From: Maniola hyperantus
Lineage: Eukaryota > Arthropoda > Insecta > Lepidoptera > Nymphalidae
DNA: 64,000 nt
NCBI RefSeq assembly: GCF_902806685.2
Contig: NC_048560.1
Coordinates: forward strand, 4,802,212-4,866,211
Direction: 5' to 3'
Each line of letters begins with the position of its first letter. The stretch's first letter is position 1. The position numbers were made by a program, and so were the translations under genes. The notes under the pieces are model-generated. The model worked only from the letters and a program-made list of their open reading frames with translations. It ran no database searches and was not told where the DNA came from. Positions 20,201-30,500 of this stretch are shown here, piece after piece.

Positions 20201-23118
20201 CGTGGTGAAAATTGGAGCTAACGCCGCCATCTTGTCAAGTGTCACGCTGTCTCCTTATATATGGTGTTGCTAAGTAAAATGTCATTCATTTTACAAGAGC
20301 CAACAATTTAGGAAGATAAAATCGTACTTTTGATATGACAGGACACAAATAGTTAAAATGGCGAGTGAGAACTTAAAATTTATGCATTAGACAATAGTCT
20401 TACATATACTCTATTCTTTAAAAATAACTTAGTGATCTTAAAAACTACAAAGAAAAAGTGATTTGAATAATCGATATGTTATCTAAATATTTCGATTTTA
20501 AAGGGGATAACTGGACACTCTGAACTGAACTAACGGGGAACTCTTTGATTTTCCGGGATATAAAGTAGCCCATGTCACTCTCCAGGTCTTCATCTATACC
20601 CGTGCAAAAAATCACGTCAATCCGTTGCACCGTTGTGACGTGATTGAAGGATAAACCAACAAACACTCTCACATTTATAATGAGGGTACTGATAATAAAT
20701 AAAATAATGATTTGTTTATAAAGTACTGTAATTAAAATTTATTAAAAATTAAAGTTCTTCATGCGATGATTCTTCCGAACTTTACTGATCTTAACTGATC
20801 CCATTTAGGTTTTAAAGATCCCGTGGGAACTTTTGATTTTCCAGGACAAAAAGTAACCTATCCGTAGTAGCCCGTCCCCGTGATGCAAGATATCTGAGTG
20901 CCGAATTACGTAAAAACACTTAAACGCATGATTCTTTAAAAATTCTAAAATAAAATATAGCCTATGTCACTCAAGAATGATGTAGCTTTCTATTAGTGAA
21001 AGAATTTTCAAAATCGGTCCAGTAGTTCCAAAGATTACCCCCTACAAACAAACTTAACGACATTACCTCTTATAATATTATTAGTAAAGAGTATAGATTT
21101 TGCTGTATAACTTTTATTTAAATAAAATATTATTACGTAAAAGCAATACAAAACAGCATTATATATCTATTAATGGGTTGGTATACAACGCTATATTAAA
21201 ATAACTTGATTTAAATAACTCGATTAGTTTTCGTTTCTGAACGAATTATCGATGTGTACAGTCACTCACTTTCATTCATTTTTAGTCTGTGGTTGCAATG
21301 TCGTCCCTGCGCAGCTCTATAGAAATTAAAGAATGCAAACGTCAAAACTTGCAAAGTTATTTTTTCTGTGGTTGTGAATTCTTGTTTTCATTTAGTTTTT
21401 ATTAAAATTTTTGCTTAAATCATGGATAAATTGAATGAACATTACGTGTATATTTTACTTAAGATGTTGTTCGTGGACCAGAAGGCGTTTGTGCGTGTTT
21501 TTAACTGTTTTATCATCGTGAAAAGTGTTATCGAAGTTCCATGTTAGCGAAAAGGTATGTTTGTTATTGTTATTTTTCAATTCGATTGGCCCGGACTGTT
21601 TATTATGTGTCAGCACGTGTTGTGTGTGCCCGTGTATGTGTTCATGTGGGTATGCGGCCATGTATGTACGTGTGTGTGTGTGTGCGTGTGTGTGTTTTAA
21701 CCTGAGTTGCCACTTCTGTAGTAGAAACTAGAAGTAAATGATACTCACTGTTCATCATCTATGCTGTAAGGTTCATCTCCTTTGTTCTTCTCAGCTTCAG
21801 GTCTGGACTCCTCCACAGGCTTGGACTGGGTGCTGGGAGGATCTGGCTTCTTGGCAGGTTTAGCCTCGCGCACCGGTGAATCATCATCATCCTCTTCATC
21901 TATTGTTGGAGGATCTTCTTTGGTAACCTGTTAAGGAAGAAATGTAAAAACCGGTCATAAAGAGTCAGGACTCGTACTTGAAGGGTTCCATACGATTGTA
22001 CAAAAAATAACTTATTAATTTTTTTTGAGATGTAACCACAAATTCAAGTTTTGGATTTTTTATCTAGTTGTGCTATAAGACTTACCTACCTGCCAAATTA
22101 ATAATTTTTACCCTATAGGTATTCTAGACAGACAACGAACAGACGGACAGACAGACAACAGAGGACCCTATAAGGGTTCCTCTTTACCTTTTGAGGTATG
22201 GAACCCTAAAAATTGATAAATTCCAATGGGACTGTTTAAAATCTAAATCCATGAAAAGTTGTAGTATTAAGCTAGTATTGAAAGAAAATATCCTTGCCCT
22301 AGCAGGAGTGGAAGCCAGTCTAGATGAGGATGATCGTCTAGTAGTCCTGGGAGCAGCAGCACGTTTCGGAGTGGCAGGTTCGTCCCCATCCTCCGTTGAC
22401 GTGTCCAAGATTGTTGTGTCGGCAATTGCTGATGACAAAAAATTGCATACTTTTACATATTTACATCTAAATTTTAAATTTTGTGGGCTCTTGAAGTCCC
22501 GGGCATCAGCTAGTTTTGGATAAAGCACTGATAGAAAAGGCACCTCTTACAAGAGCGCAGGTTTGTAGGTGTACCTATGTTATTTCGGTATTATGATAGT
22601 TTGAAATATTCAAGACAATAATTATTAGTAGGTAGTAGTGGTAGGTACGCCGTAAGCAAAGATAACGTTCTTGAAACAAGGTAGAAAACTACAAGTTGAC
22701 AACCCTAATTTTGGTAGGCGGGCGTTACAAAAAAACCCGGCGGGGCACTAATTTTTGCCCAGATTTCCTGTTAAACTTAATATCGCTTTAAATACTCGTC
22801 ACAAACGGCATTTTCGACAAGCAAGAGGAAACATATAATTAACACGCGTCATGCATAGATAAGCATTCCAAAAATCCAAATAAAAAATGGTGGAAGCGGC
22901 GGTTTGCAACCACACGTGTTCAAGTGGGATTTTTGCAAATCTTGATTATCCATCGGTTTAAATACTTTCAGGTGTATTATGGACTTACTTTTGCCAGTTT
23001 TAGACTCTAGAGCTTTCTTTAACCTTTCCACCAACGCCGGTTTGTTACCCTTCGTGTCCAACCCCAATGCCCCAAGCTCGGACCGCAAATCCACCACTTT
23101 CATCTTTGCGGGATCCAT
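8274..23118 (-). CDS. hnRNP U-like protein (SAP and SPRY domains), 16 exons, 3' end unresolved
   Basis: Exons: 22989-23118, 22298-22428, 21749-21927, 19512-19555, 18632-18795, 18207-18341, 17195-17305, 16458-16542, 15813-15949, 15174-15279, 14348-14460, 10771-10928, 10427-10616, 9733-9915, 9156-9324 and 8274-8352. All phases agree, giving 704 aa. Residues 1-43 are a SAP DNA/RNA-binding motif (MKVVDLRSELGALGLDTKG, then ALVERLKKAL). Acidic and Lys/Glu-rich linkers follow. Exons 9-12 encode a SPRY domain (DLNQYLELPELNSVVPLSEG, then AWAGSRATHGVSSGRVCYE and LRIGWSTDD), which matches the hnRNP U/UL family. A long RE/KE coiled segment and an Ala/Pro tail come next. These nuclear proteins bind RNA and scaffold DNA. 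The family's P-loop domain after SPRY is not in this window. The last exon either uses the donor gtgagt or reads through into an in-frame TGA that overlaps that donor, ending KRIKYVIK. Intron 2 appears to be GC-AG. Confidence 0.85.
8428..8722 (+). repeat. SINE-like repeat, 'cgcggcttcgcccgcgtgg' family (R1b)
   Basis: It starts 'tagcttctgctcgcggcttc', runs through 'cccatttaacccacttagg' and 'ccaaatttcatgtctttagg', and ends in GTCAGTCAGT and a short 'atatatatag'. Similar copies lie at 11222-11757 (minus) and 33104-33312 (plus). It is intronic or downstream of the hnRNP U-like gene. Confidence 0.8.
8940..9135 (-). repeat. R2 repeat, truncated
   Basis: It contains 'accacaaattcacggtttt', 'ccaaatttcatgattctag', an ACAGACAGAC tract and 'aggtacggaaccctaaaa'. 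It ends about 20 bp from the exon boundary at 9156, so a repeat closely abuts a splice donor of the hnRNP U-like gene. Confidence 0.75.
9429..9680. mobile_element. MITE with long internal hairpin, CTCGGCCGAG palindromes
   Basis: The termini are 'gggttgattacacc' and 'ggtgtaatcagccc', which are inverted. Internally, 'aatgtcactcggccgagaca' at about 9474 pairs with its complement at about 9618-9638. It sits in the intron between exons 14 and 15 of the hnRNP U-like gene. Its CpG content is unusually high for this AT-rich region. Confidence 0.6.
10149..10352 (+). repeat. SINE-like repeat (R1), 'aggggttgaattttc' family
   Basis: It begins 'actagcttatgctcgcaact', continues through 'aggggttgaattttccaaa' and 'gatgcctacgttataatagc', and ends at 'gtgcgttgatagatcagtc'. 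It lies just downstream of exon 13 of the hnRNP U-like gene, in an intron. Confidence 0.8.
11222..11757 (-). repeat. SINE-like repeat (R1b), long copy
   Basis: The reverse orientation of the 8428 family. It includes the 'caggaaacaaatggcattt' block and ends 'gaagccgcgggcagaagcta'. An internal extra segment near 11460-11640 is absent from the 8428 copy. Confidence 0.75.
11757..11962 (-). mobile_element. LINE fragment (reverse-transcriptase C-terminal remnant)
   Basis: A 69-codon open frame contains FLPNRVVHILWNKLPKDVV, a pattern typical of the C-terminal end of non-LTR retrotransposon ORF2. It is truncated at both ends. Confidence 0.55.
12278..13615 (-). mobile_element. P-element-like transposon, internally degraded, 8-bp target duplications
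   Basis: The terminal inverted repeats are about 31 bp (CAATGATATTAGAAGAAAA then taggtagata), with one A-tract indel between them. They are flanked by the direct 8-bp repeat CCTGTAAT at 12270-12277 and 13616-13623. An 8-bp duplication is characteristic of P elements. The interior keeps one THAP-domain first exon and lacks a recognisable transposase catalytic region. Confidence 0.65.
13370..13446 (-). pseudogene. THAP-domain first exon of the P-like element
   Basis: From the ATG it encodes MPSCVMRFRTNYTSKVSK then SQGITFHS, followed by the donor gtaagt. This matches the start of a THAP zinc finger (MP-x-C ... GITFH). The second zinc-ligand Cys is replaced by Arg at residue 9. No second THAP exon follows, so the frame is a relic. 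THAP domains bind DNA and form the N-terminus of P-element transposases. Confidence 0.65.
15345..15650 (+). repeat. tRNA-derived SINE
   Basis: The head is tRNA-like, with an A-box-like 'tagtggttaggacg' and a B box 'ggttcgatcccgg'. A family-specific body follows ('aacatcgtgaggaaacctgc', 'ccatggccagcgtgg'-like) and the tail is 'gatgatgatgatg'. Inverted copies occur at 36885-37080, 42868-43205 and 50090-50320. Confidence 0.8.
16040..16235. mobile_element. Palindromic MITE, 'AGTACGCGGCAGA' family
   Basis: The two halves are inverted copies. Each has a 'gtacgcggcaga' end, 'cctttagaa', and 'gagcattgtctc' with 'gaccgacaaaacgtca' towards the centre. Sister copies lie at 18425-18582 and 49466-49650. 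This one is in the intron between SPRY exon 9 and exon 8 of the hnRNP U-like gene. Confidence 0.65.
16898..17165 (+). repeat. SINE-like repeat (R3), 'tttccgggataaaaagtagc' family
   Basis: It starts 'actagctgatgcccgcgact', contains 'gtgggaactctttgatttt' and 'cgggataaaaagtagcctat', and ends in 'caaacacactt'. A partial duplication of the 3' end is present. Other copies lie at 20530, 20800, 25953, 30700, 37708 (minus) and 43868. Confidence 0.75.
17390..17660 (-). mobile_element. LINE 3' fragment
   Basis: The minus-strand frame encodes FFPCTCKLWNQLPSAVFPL then LFKGRTNKLIKGRQR, the usual C-terminal tail of a jockey/RTE-type reverse transcriptase. A 3' UTR block follows ('gggcggcggtaatcactt' in reverse). 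Confidence 0.65.
17660..18185 (-). repeat. R2 repeat split by a SINE insertion
   Basis: R2 blocks at 17660-17865 and 18052-18185 are separated by about 186 bp carrying a tRNA-like head (17907-17985, B box 'ggttcgattcc'). The insertion is flanked by the perfect 16-bp direct repeat AAAATACTGATTATTT at 17850-17865 and 18052-18067, a clean target-site duplication. Confidence 0.75.
17866..18051 (+). repeat. tRNA-derived SINE with intact target-site duplication
   Basis: It contains 'ctgtagcttagtggtcagag' (A box) and 'cgggttcgattcctg' (B box), then a short AT-rich tail. The acceptor-stem ends do not pair, so it is not a functional tRNA gene. Confidence 0.65.
18425..18582. mobile_element. Palindromic MITE, 'AGTACGCGGCAGA' family
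   Basis: Inverted halves with 'cctttagaaagaggtttcgg' and 'accactatctctttctaaagg'-type arms and a central 'ttgtcggtcttaatgacag'. It ends 'tctgccgggtactgt'. It is intronic in the hnRNP U-like gene. Confidence 0.65.
19068..19495 (-). repeat. R2 repeat, full length
   Basis: A complete copy running from 'aaaccggccaagtgcgagtc' to 'ttgaggtacggaaccctaaa', including a GACAGACAGACA tract. It is nearly identical to the plus-strand copy at 26824-27262. It ends about 15 bp from exon 4 (19512-19555) of the hnRNP U-like gene. Confidence 0.85.
19634..19760 (+). repeat. tRNA-derived SINE, second type
   Basis: It has a tRNA-like head 'tagctcaaccggtaaagga' and a B-box-like 'ggttcaaaccccgcc', then 'ttgcactattgtcgtacc' and a short body. 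It differs from the 15345 family. Confidence 0.6.
20150..21110. repeat. Intronic repeat block: MITE-like segment and two R3 copies
   Basis: At 20150-20400 lies a segment similar to 46740-46900 ('gcgtggtgaaaa', 'ctaacgccgccatcttgtca'). R3-family copies lie at about 20530-20690 and 20800-21090. No exon signal was found between exons 3 and 4 of the hnRNP U-like gene. Confidence 0.5.
21950..22210 (-). repeat. R2 repeat, diverged copy
   Basis: Diverged blocks 'ttgagatgtaaccacaaatt', 'cttacctacctgccaaatta' and ACAGACGGACAGACAGACA, ending 'ttgaggtatggaaccctaaa'. It is intronic, between exons 2 and 3 of the hnRNP U-like gene. Confidence 0.75.
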
Positions 23119-24506
23119 TTTTAAAGTTCTAACAAATGTTCAATGCACTATTGTCCACGAATAACTATATTACAGTAACAAAATCATATGAATTCCGTAT
23201 AACCATATCTCGCGAAAATTAACAATGCACGAGAAAAGCGCCAAGCTAAGCAATATGGCGGCGATGATTAATGTGACCACTTAATAATAAAAAAATACCC
23301 CTACATAATCTTTCTTTCTGTACAATTAATGATTTTAGAAGCCATACAAGCCTTGAATTTATTCTAAATTAAAATGTACCTAGCTAGCTTTAGCTTCTGC
23401 ATACGCTGCGTTCCATTTCCATTTTAATGAGTTCTTCGAGGATAATATTAATACCATGGTATAATTTCTGATTTTGTTCTATTTAACTACTAATTTTTTA
23501 TTTTATTTCGATAAATGAAATTTGATGTTATAAAATTGTACCTAATTATTATTATGTATTTTGCTCGTAATTTTGTTTGACTATTAATTTAATTTATTTT
23601 GTTAACTGACTAAAAATAATTTTAAAAATTCTCACTCAAAAATATTTGCACACTATTAATTTAGTAGAATGTTATGGCCTCTGTAGTGTAACTTCCATCT
23701 TTCTTGTACAAATATTCATGCAAATAAATGATTATTTATTTATTTATTTGAAATGAAATATGTTATTGACCATACTTAATTCATATTTAAAACTAATTTA
23801 CTTACTAGTTATTGGTATAAATATGTCTTCGTTAAAATAAATTATTCACATTTGACAATAAATTGGATTCTATTTTGCATTGCAATAAAATTAGTACTTG
23901 TAACATAAATGGCGCATACCTACTGCACAATTTGCACATACATACATATTGCATTTGAGTTATCTTTTTTGTGTTATCTCCATTGAAATTTCCCCAAAAA
24001 GTGACAAAATCAAATAGTTGGTATCACGAATGCTTACGTGTCACAGATAATATTTATTCTGTCATAGAGATGTGCACTTTGGGTGCTGTACCATAGACCA
24101 TTTTATTATTGTCTATGTGCTGTCCATTCAAGTCCATTTCCGGCTCTGGCTACATTGAAATCGGGTAACTTTGAGAATACAAAAGTTTAGAGGCTTTTGG
24201 GAGGTCATTGGACATTTTAAAAAAAAAAGTTGCATAGCAACGATACTTTTAATTAAAGGTTTTATTACAAATTTATTATAAGTATTGATATTGCCATCCA
24301 AAGAGTCTCATTTATATATTATACTCCTATACTCTACGATTTACTATTTACTTCATTTTAATGAGAATTTTGAATCATTTATTTGTTTATTTACCTTGGT
24401 ATTTACCCACGTAGTTACTTTAATAATTTATTATTTTATAAAAACGTTATTTATGTTTGATTTTTTGATATTATTTTGGAACTAATAGAATAATAATATA
24501 TAAAAA
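23119..24506. promoter_or_regulatory. Divergent intergenic region between the hnRNP U-like and EFCAB2-like genes
   Basis: The two genes are transcribed away from each other, with start codons 1.4 kb apart, so both promoters should lie here. The minus-strand 5' leader near 23119-23270 is mostly unique sequence. The rest is very AT-rich. I see no convincing ORF. Confidence 0.5.
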
Positions 24507-27500
24507 ATGGCTAAAAAGGAAGAACCAAAAAGTAAGAAATTAATTTACACTAGCGAGCCCTCCAATCGTGTCGAATTTTAAACGTATGCGCTTAGATCAA
24601 AAGACGATTAAACTGGTCTTAAAAATATTTCTTTTAAAATACTTAGTCAATTTAAAAAAAAATACAATTTCATTATTTTTCTAGTTCAACCAAATAATGA
24701 ATTGGAAAAGAGGATAATTGAAGCCTTCGAAGTATTTGATCATTCAGGAAAACAGGTGGTCGATGTGAGAGAAATCGGAACCATCTTGCGCTCTTTAGGT
24801 AGGTACCTACTACCTATAAGACAAGTACAAATAAGTACAATAAGTTGGTAGGTACTGTGTTTGTAACTTTAAATGTTAATATCTCGATTCTAATAGCAGC
24901 CGGAACCTTTAGGCTAAAGCCATATAAATAAATAAATAAATAATCTTTATTTCACAGACATCAAAGGCCCACAATATTATGTTAGTAACCATCTTAATCT
25001 ATGTTAGTAACTATATTATAATATAATGTATGTTAGTAAGAAACTTATTCTATGTTAGTTAATATAATTAATATACTTATTAACTAATGCAGACATCCAG
25101 TGCGCCTTGAGAGCGCTGTCCTGTCTGTCTGCTATCACCTTCAGGATAATGTTAGGACTTCTCTCCAACCTACTTTTCATTGAGGCGATCCTTTTCCGTA
25201 TGATTGCGAAGAAGCCGTCTACACAGTTATCCGCAAACATACCGGACGCGCTACAGTACCGAGGCAGTCCCAACATTATTCTGAAGATGTTATTATACTG
25301 GACTCGGAGGGCGTTTATAGATTTTTCGGTATAGTCAACCCACAGACTGCACGTGTAGAAGCTCTGACAAAAGTCTGTCTCATATACCAAATACGTAACT
25401 ATTAATGTTCATACCACTGTACTGTGGTGTCAGGTAGAGATTAAATCCATGAGAATCATTTTGATGAATAGTAGGTATAAATAATAATTATTTCAGGATG
25501 TTGTCCTACTGAGGCAGAAATCCAAGAAGTGATCCTAGCGACCGAAAATAAGGAAGCTACAGGCAATGTTCCTCTCATTAACTTTCTGCCTTTTATGTGT
25601 AAAGCTATGACGGAACATAGGTAAGTAACTATTAATTAACTTAAATATATTTGCTTTACTAGTTATTAATAATAATCAATTTAAAAATGAGAAACTAGAA
25701 TATCAAGATTATTTTTTAAATACTTTTATCAACTATGCTTGACCACATATTTTTGAATTTTATTCTCAACTAGCTGCCCTGGCGAACTTTGTTCCGCCTA
25801 ACAGTCGATTCAAATTTTAAAAAATTTTCTCCGTAAGAACCATCCCTGTACTACAAGGAATATTATAAAAAAAGAATTAGCGAAATCGGTTCAGCAGTTC
25901 TCGAGATTTGCGACCAGCAACACATTTAGCGATTCATTTTTATATTATAGAAGACTAGATGATACCCGCGACTTCGTCCGCGTGGATTTAGGTTTTTGAA
26001 AATCCTGTGGGAACTCTTCAATTTTCCGGGATATAAAGTAGCCTATGTCCTTATCCGGGATGCAAACTATCTCTGTACCAAATTTCATTAAAATCGGTTG
26101 AACGGTTGAGCCGTGAAAAGCTAGCAGACAGACAGACACACTTTCGCATTTATAATATTAGTATGGATATACGAACTTAAGGCTGTATGACAATTTGGTC
26201 TTTGCCTGTTTAATCAGTAAAACAAAAAATTCCACTCTATGGTATTAATTCTGGCGGGAAAATCAAAAATTGCTCTTTGCTCGTTATATTTTAATTCTGC
26301 CAGCGGAAGGGTTTAGAAGATTCTTCTAGTTAGAACAATTGTCATTTTTCAGATTCTATCCAGCAAGCGCCGAAATGTTGCTCGCCGCTTTTCGTTACTT
26401 TGACAAGGAGGCCCGTGGATTTCTTTCGAAGGAGAGATTTGCGCAACTCATGCTGGAGGAAGGAGAACCATTTACTCAGGTAATAAAATAAAAAGTATTC
26501 TTAGTCTTCTAAGTTTTAAAACACCTAACACGAGGTCAAAAATTCCTATCTAAGTACACAAGGGATGCGTATTTTTTATTTATTTATTTATTGTTCATGC
26601 TCGGGAGATTTACCATGAATCTATACCTAATATATTCCTGGATTGGGTACTCCTAAATTAAAAAACTTACTTATCGCTATCCCACTTCGATTGCCGATGT
26701 GAGAGCTAGAGATCGGACACTCTGGTTTGGGGGTCTAATCTCTCGCTGTGATTTGAGTCGAAGTGCTCATACCTATTTTTAGGGTTCACTGCAAATGTAT
26801 TAAGAAATACAGTATAGATAGTTCTTTTTAGGGTTCCGTACCTCAAAAGGAAAAACGGAACCCTTATAGGATCACTTTGTTGTCTGTCTGTCTGTCAAGA
26901 TACCTACAGGGTACTTCCCGTTGACCTAGAATCATGAAATTTGGCAGGTAGGTAGATCTTATAGCTGACAATGCTGACATTTAGGGAAAAATCAGAAAAC
27001 CGTGAATTTAGGGTTAGATCACACAAAAAAAAATTGTGGTCATGAACTAATAATTAGTATTTTCAACTTTAGAAGTGAGTGACTATATCAAGTGGGGTAT
27101 CATATGAAAGGTCTTCACCTGTATATTCTAAAACAGATTTTTATTTATTTTTATGCATCATAGTTTTCGAATTATCGTGCAAAATGACGAAAAAATACGA
27201 CTGTTGTACGGAACTCTCATTGCGCGAGCCTGACTCGCACTTGGCCGGTTTTTTTTATTTGCCCTTCGGAACAGGCAAAGTTCAATGACCATATTACAGC
27301 CTATATCAGCTGCTCGATTGCGGTAGAATAACAGTTACTACAATGTCACGATGGCAATCACCTCCGATTGGTTGATGCTTGCTCAATATTGGCTACAATC
27401 GTCGACTCTGTCTACGGCTGCAATGCATTGTTGCAACAAGAATAGCACAAATTCAGCCAATTACGACAGTAACTGAGATAGTATAGTTCTTGCATTTCAC

Positions 27501-30500
27501 GAAGGCCACTGACTCATGCTTGTGTTTAAGTCGTATCGGTATACGTAAGGTACACTAAATGTGTGCGTTTGCGAGCGCTTGCTCGCGACTGATTGGTCCG
27601 ACATGCACGCACACTTACGCAATGACCATGTTAACGACGTTACCACAAGTAAAGTTCACTAGGCTTCGTGAATTGCAAGAACTGTAATAATCATGATTAA
27701 TGCAGGTTTTACGAAATCGAGCTACTGATTTCAGTTGTGTTTATCTAAACAAGTATTTTGATATTTAGGAAGAGTTCGACGAGATGATGCAAACGGCTGT
27801 GGATCCAGTGACGGACACGATCACCTACGAGTATTATATCAACCAACTGATGGTAAGCCGTCAACATCATCTCAACCCATCACCAGTCCACTAGAAACAC
27901 AATCACACCTGATGGGAAGTGATAATGTGGCCTAAGATGGGACGCGATTGCCTAATGCCTAGATGAGATGATAGCATCGATAAATGACAAGATATGGTCA
28001 AGCAAACAAAATTTTTCACGTAGGGACCAAATAAATCAGCGCCACCTCTTAGATAAGTACTAATGAACGACCCGTTTGAAATCCAGACGTCACTGAGATT
28101 GCATTGGTGCTATAGCACCAATGAGTCGATGCCATTGTGCTTGTTCAATAACCCTGTCCATACGAAGTAATGTATAAGTCTTGTTTTAAAGACGCCAGGA
28201 TTGTAATTGGTGGAAAACACAAATCTTGGAAAAGTGTTCCAAGGACCTAGCCAAGCGTATGAGGAATGACGACGCAAAGCGTTTCGTGCATAAATCTATA
28301 GTACGCGACAGGTCGACATAGCTATCGGGGAGGGAACGCCCCGCACACCCCCCACGCTTCCCCCCGCCTCGTACTTCGTATGCCAAACTATCAATTTTTC
28401 GGCCACTAGTCGAGTTCCATATGTAGTAAATAGGAAATCACCGCATTGCCATCTCGACCTATAACGGGCGATATCAGAAGAGTCGCAGGGAGCCGATGGA
28501 TTCAAGCGGCGCAAGACCGTGGCGCTTGGAAGTCCCTACAAGCGACTTATGTCCAGCATTGGACGTCTATCGGTTGATGATGAATCATGGTCCCTTCGAT
28601 GTTGTTATAACAGATTTCACTGTATTTTTTACTTCGAGATCCTAACAGGTTTTTGCTTTTTATAAAATAAAATCACGATCATTATTTTTATTTTTTAATT
28701 GTTTAAAGGTACTGACTGACAAGACAGTAAAATATTATAATAACTTGGATTGGCACATAATAGTACGCGACAGGTCAAGATGGGAATCGGGGTATGAGGC
28801 GGAGGGACGCCCCGCATACACGCACGTCACCTGCACTCGCCCGCACCGGGTTAGCGCGGGGGCTGTGCGGGTGCGCAGGGCGTTCGTTCCCACCGCGATT
28901 ACCATCTCAACCTGTCGCGTACTATACCAACAAGTTTTTTTAAATCAAATTAAGTATAATGCGTAAAAAATGCATTTTCACGCGCCATTTTTTAACTTTA
29001 TGTGTCAAATTTCATGTTAAAAGTACGCTTTTAGTCCTTATTTTAAAGGTGAACGGTACTTTTGACATGACAGTTGACCCATAGAGTTAAAATGGTGCGT
29101 GAGAAGTCATTTTGTACAGACAATAATATTAAATGTTAATGAAAATTATGTCTAATTAATAACTATATTTTAACTTAAAACGCCTTTTAAATATCTGAGG
29201 GCACTTTAAAGACTGTGATGAATTCTGAATTTCTGATGTACTGCATAAGACCAGCACAACAACCAGACCTTAGGGTGAGCGCACTCTGACTTAGCTTAGA
29301 CTTAAGACATAGTTAAAACGAGACAGAGCTATATCTCTCACATAAATCTGTCTCGTTTTAACTCAATCTTAAGTCTGAGTAAAGTCAAAGTGAGCTCTAT
29401 AGATCTCAGCCTTAAAAAGGGTCATTAATTATTATTTGCCAATCGGCTTGCCCGCCTAGTTTTTATAGTACTAGGAGTAACACTAGCTAAGCGAGAGGAA
29501 GATCTAGTAGGTGTAGCTCTACCAGATTCCTTTGCAGTCTTCGCAACTTCCTCAACTGCTTTTGCTTTTATGTTTTCTGCTTTTGTCGTCTTATCATCGT
29601 CTTCCATGATTGTGTCTAAATCTATAGTTACTGTGTTAGAATCTTCAGTAGTAGTAGATTCTTTTGGATCGTCTTTTTTATCTTCAGTGGCACAAGTTTC
29701 TTCAAACGTTTCTTTGTCTTTATCGGATTCTTCTTCTTCCTTTGTCAAATCATCAACTTTGTCATTAATATCTGTCGTATCCATTTTCTCTTCATCTTTT
29801 GGTTCATCTGGTACATTAACATCTTCTTTCTCTTCCTCATCAGCTTGTCTTATTGATGAGAGTAAATCGGAGATCTGAGAGTCCAGATCTGAAGGTATTA
29901 TGTCATCTGTTGATGAATCATTAGTCAATTTGTTTTCTTCTATGACATCTTTGTTTGTATCTGTTTGAGCAGGTGTTTCATCTTTTTCACTTTCTTGAGC
30001 GTTTTGTTGATCATTTGTCTTATTTTGTTTATCGTCTTTGTTCTCAGCAGGTGTTTCATCATCCTGTTTTTCGCTTTCTTGAGTCTTTTCTTGGTCATTT
30101 GTCTTATTTTGCTCATTTTCTTTGTTCTGAGCAGGTGTTTTATCATCCTGTTTTTCGCTTTCTTGAGTCTTTTCATAGTCATTTGTCTTATTTTGCTCAT
30201 TTCCTTTGTTCTGAGCAGGGGCTTTATTTCCCTGTTGAGGTGTTTTGTTTTGTACTGGAGTACTTACTTGCTCGCTCGCTTTTATAGTGATTGTAGCGTC
30301 ACCTGTAAAAATAAAAAGTTTTTATGCCCATACCAATTAATGGACTACTTACTCATGTACTTGCCAGTTGATCTAATTTTATATCCTATGTTAATTCTGG
30401 ATAGAATAGCTTATTTTAAAACTAGTCATTATTAGAAAATGGCAAAAAAAATATTAAAATCAATTCAGTAATTTTATACTTTATCAATTACAAACAAACA

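Noticed and set aside
24507..24531. EFCAB2-like gene as ordinary calmodulin or troponin C
   Set aside because: The loop residues are degenerate, and the phrases VDVREIGTILRSLGCCPTE and EEGEPF fit EFCAB2/DRC8 better than calmodulin.
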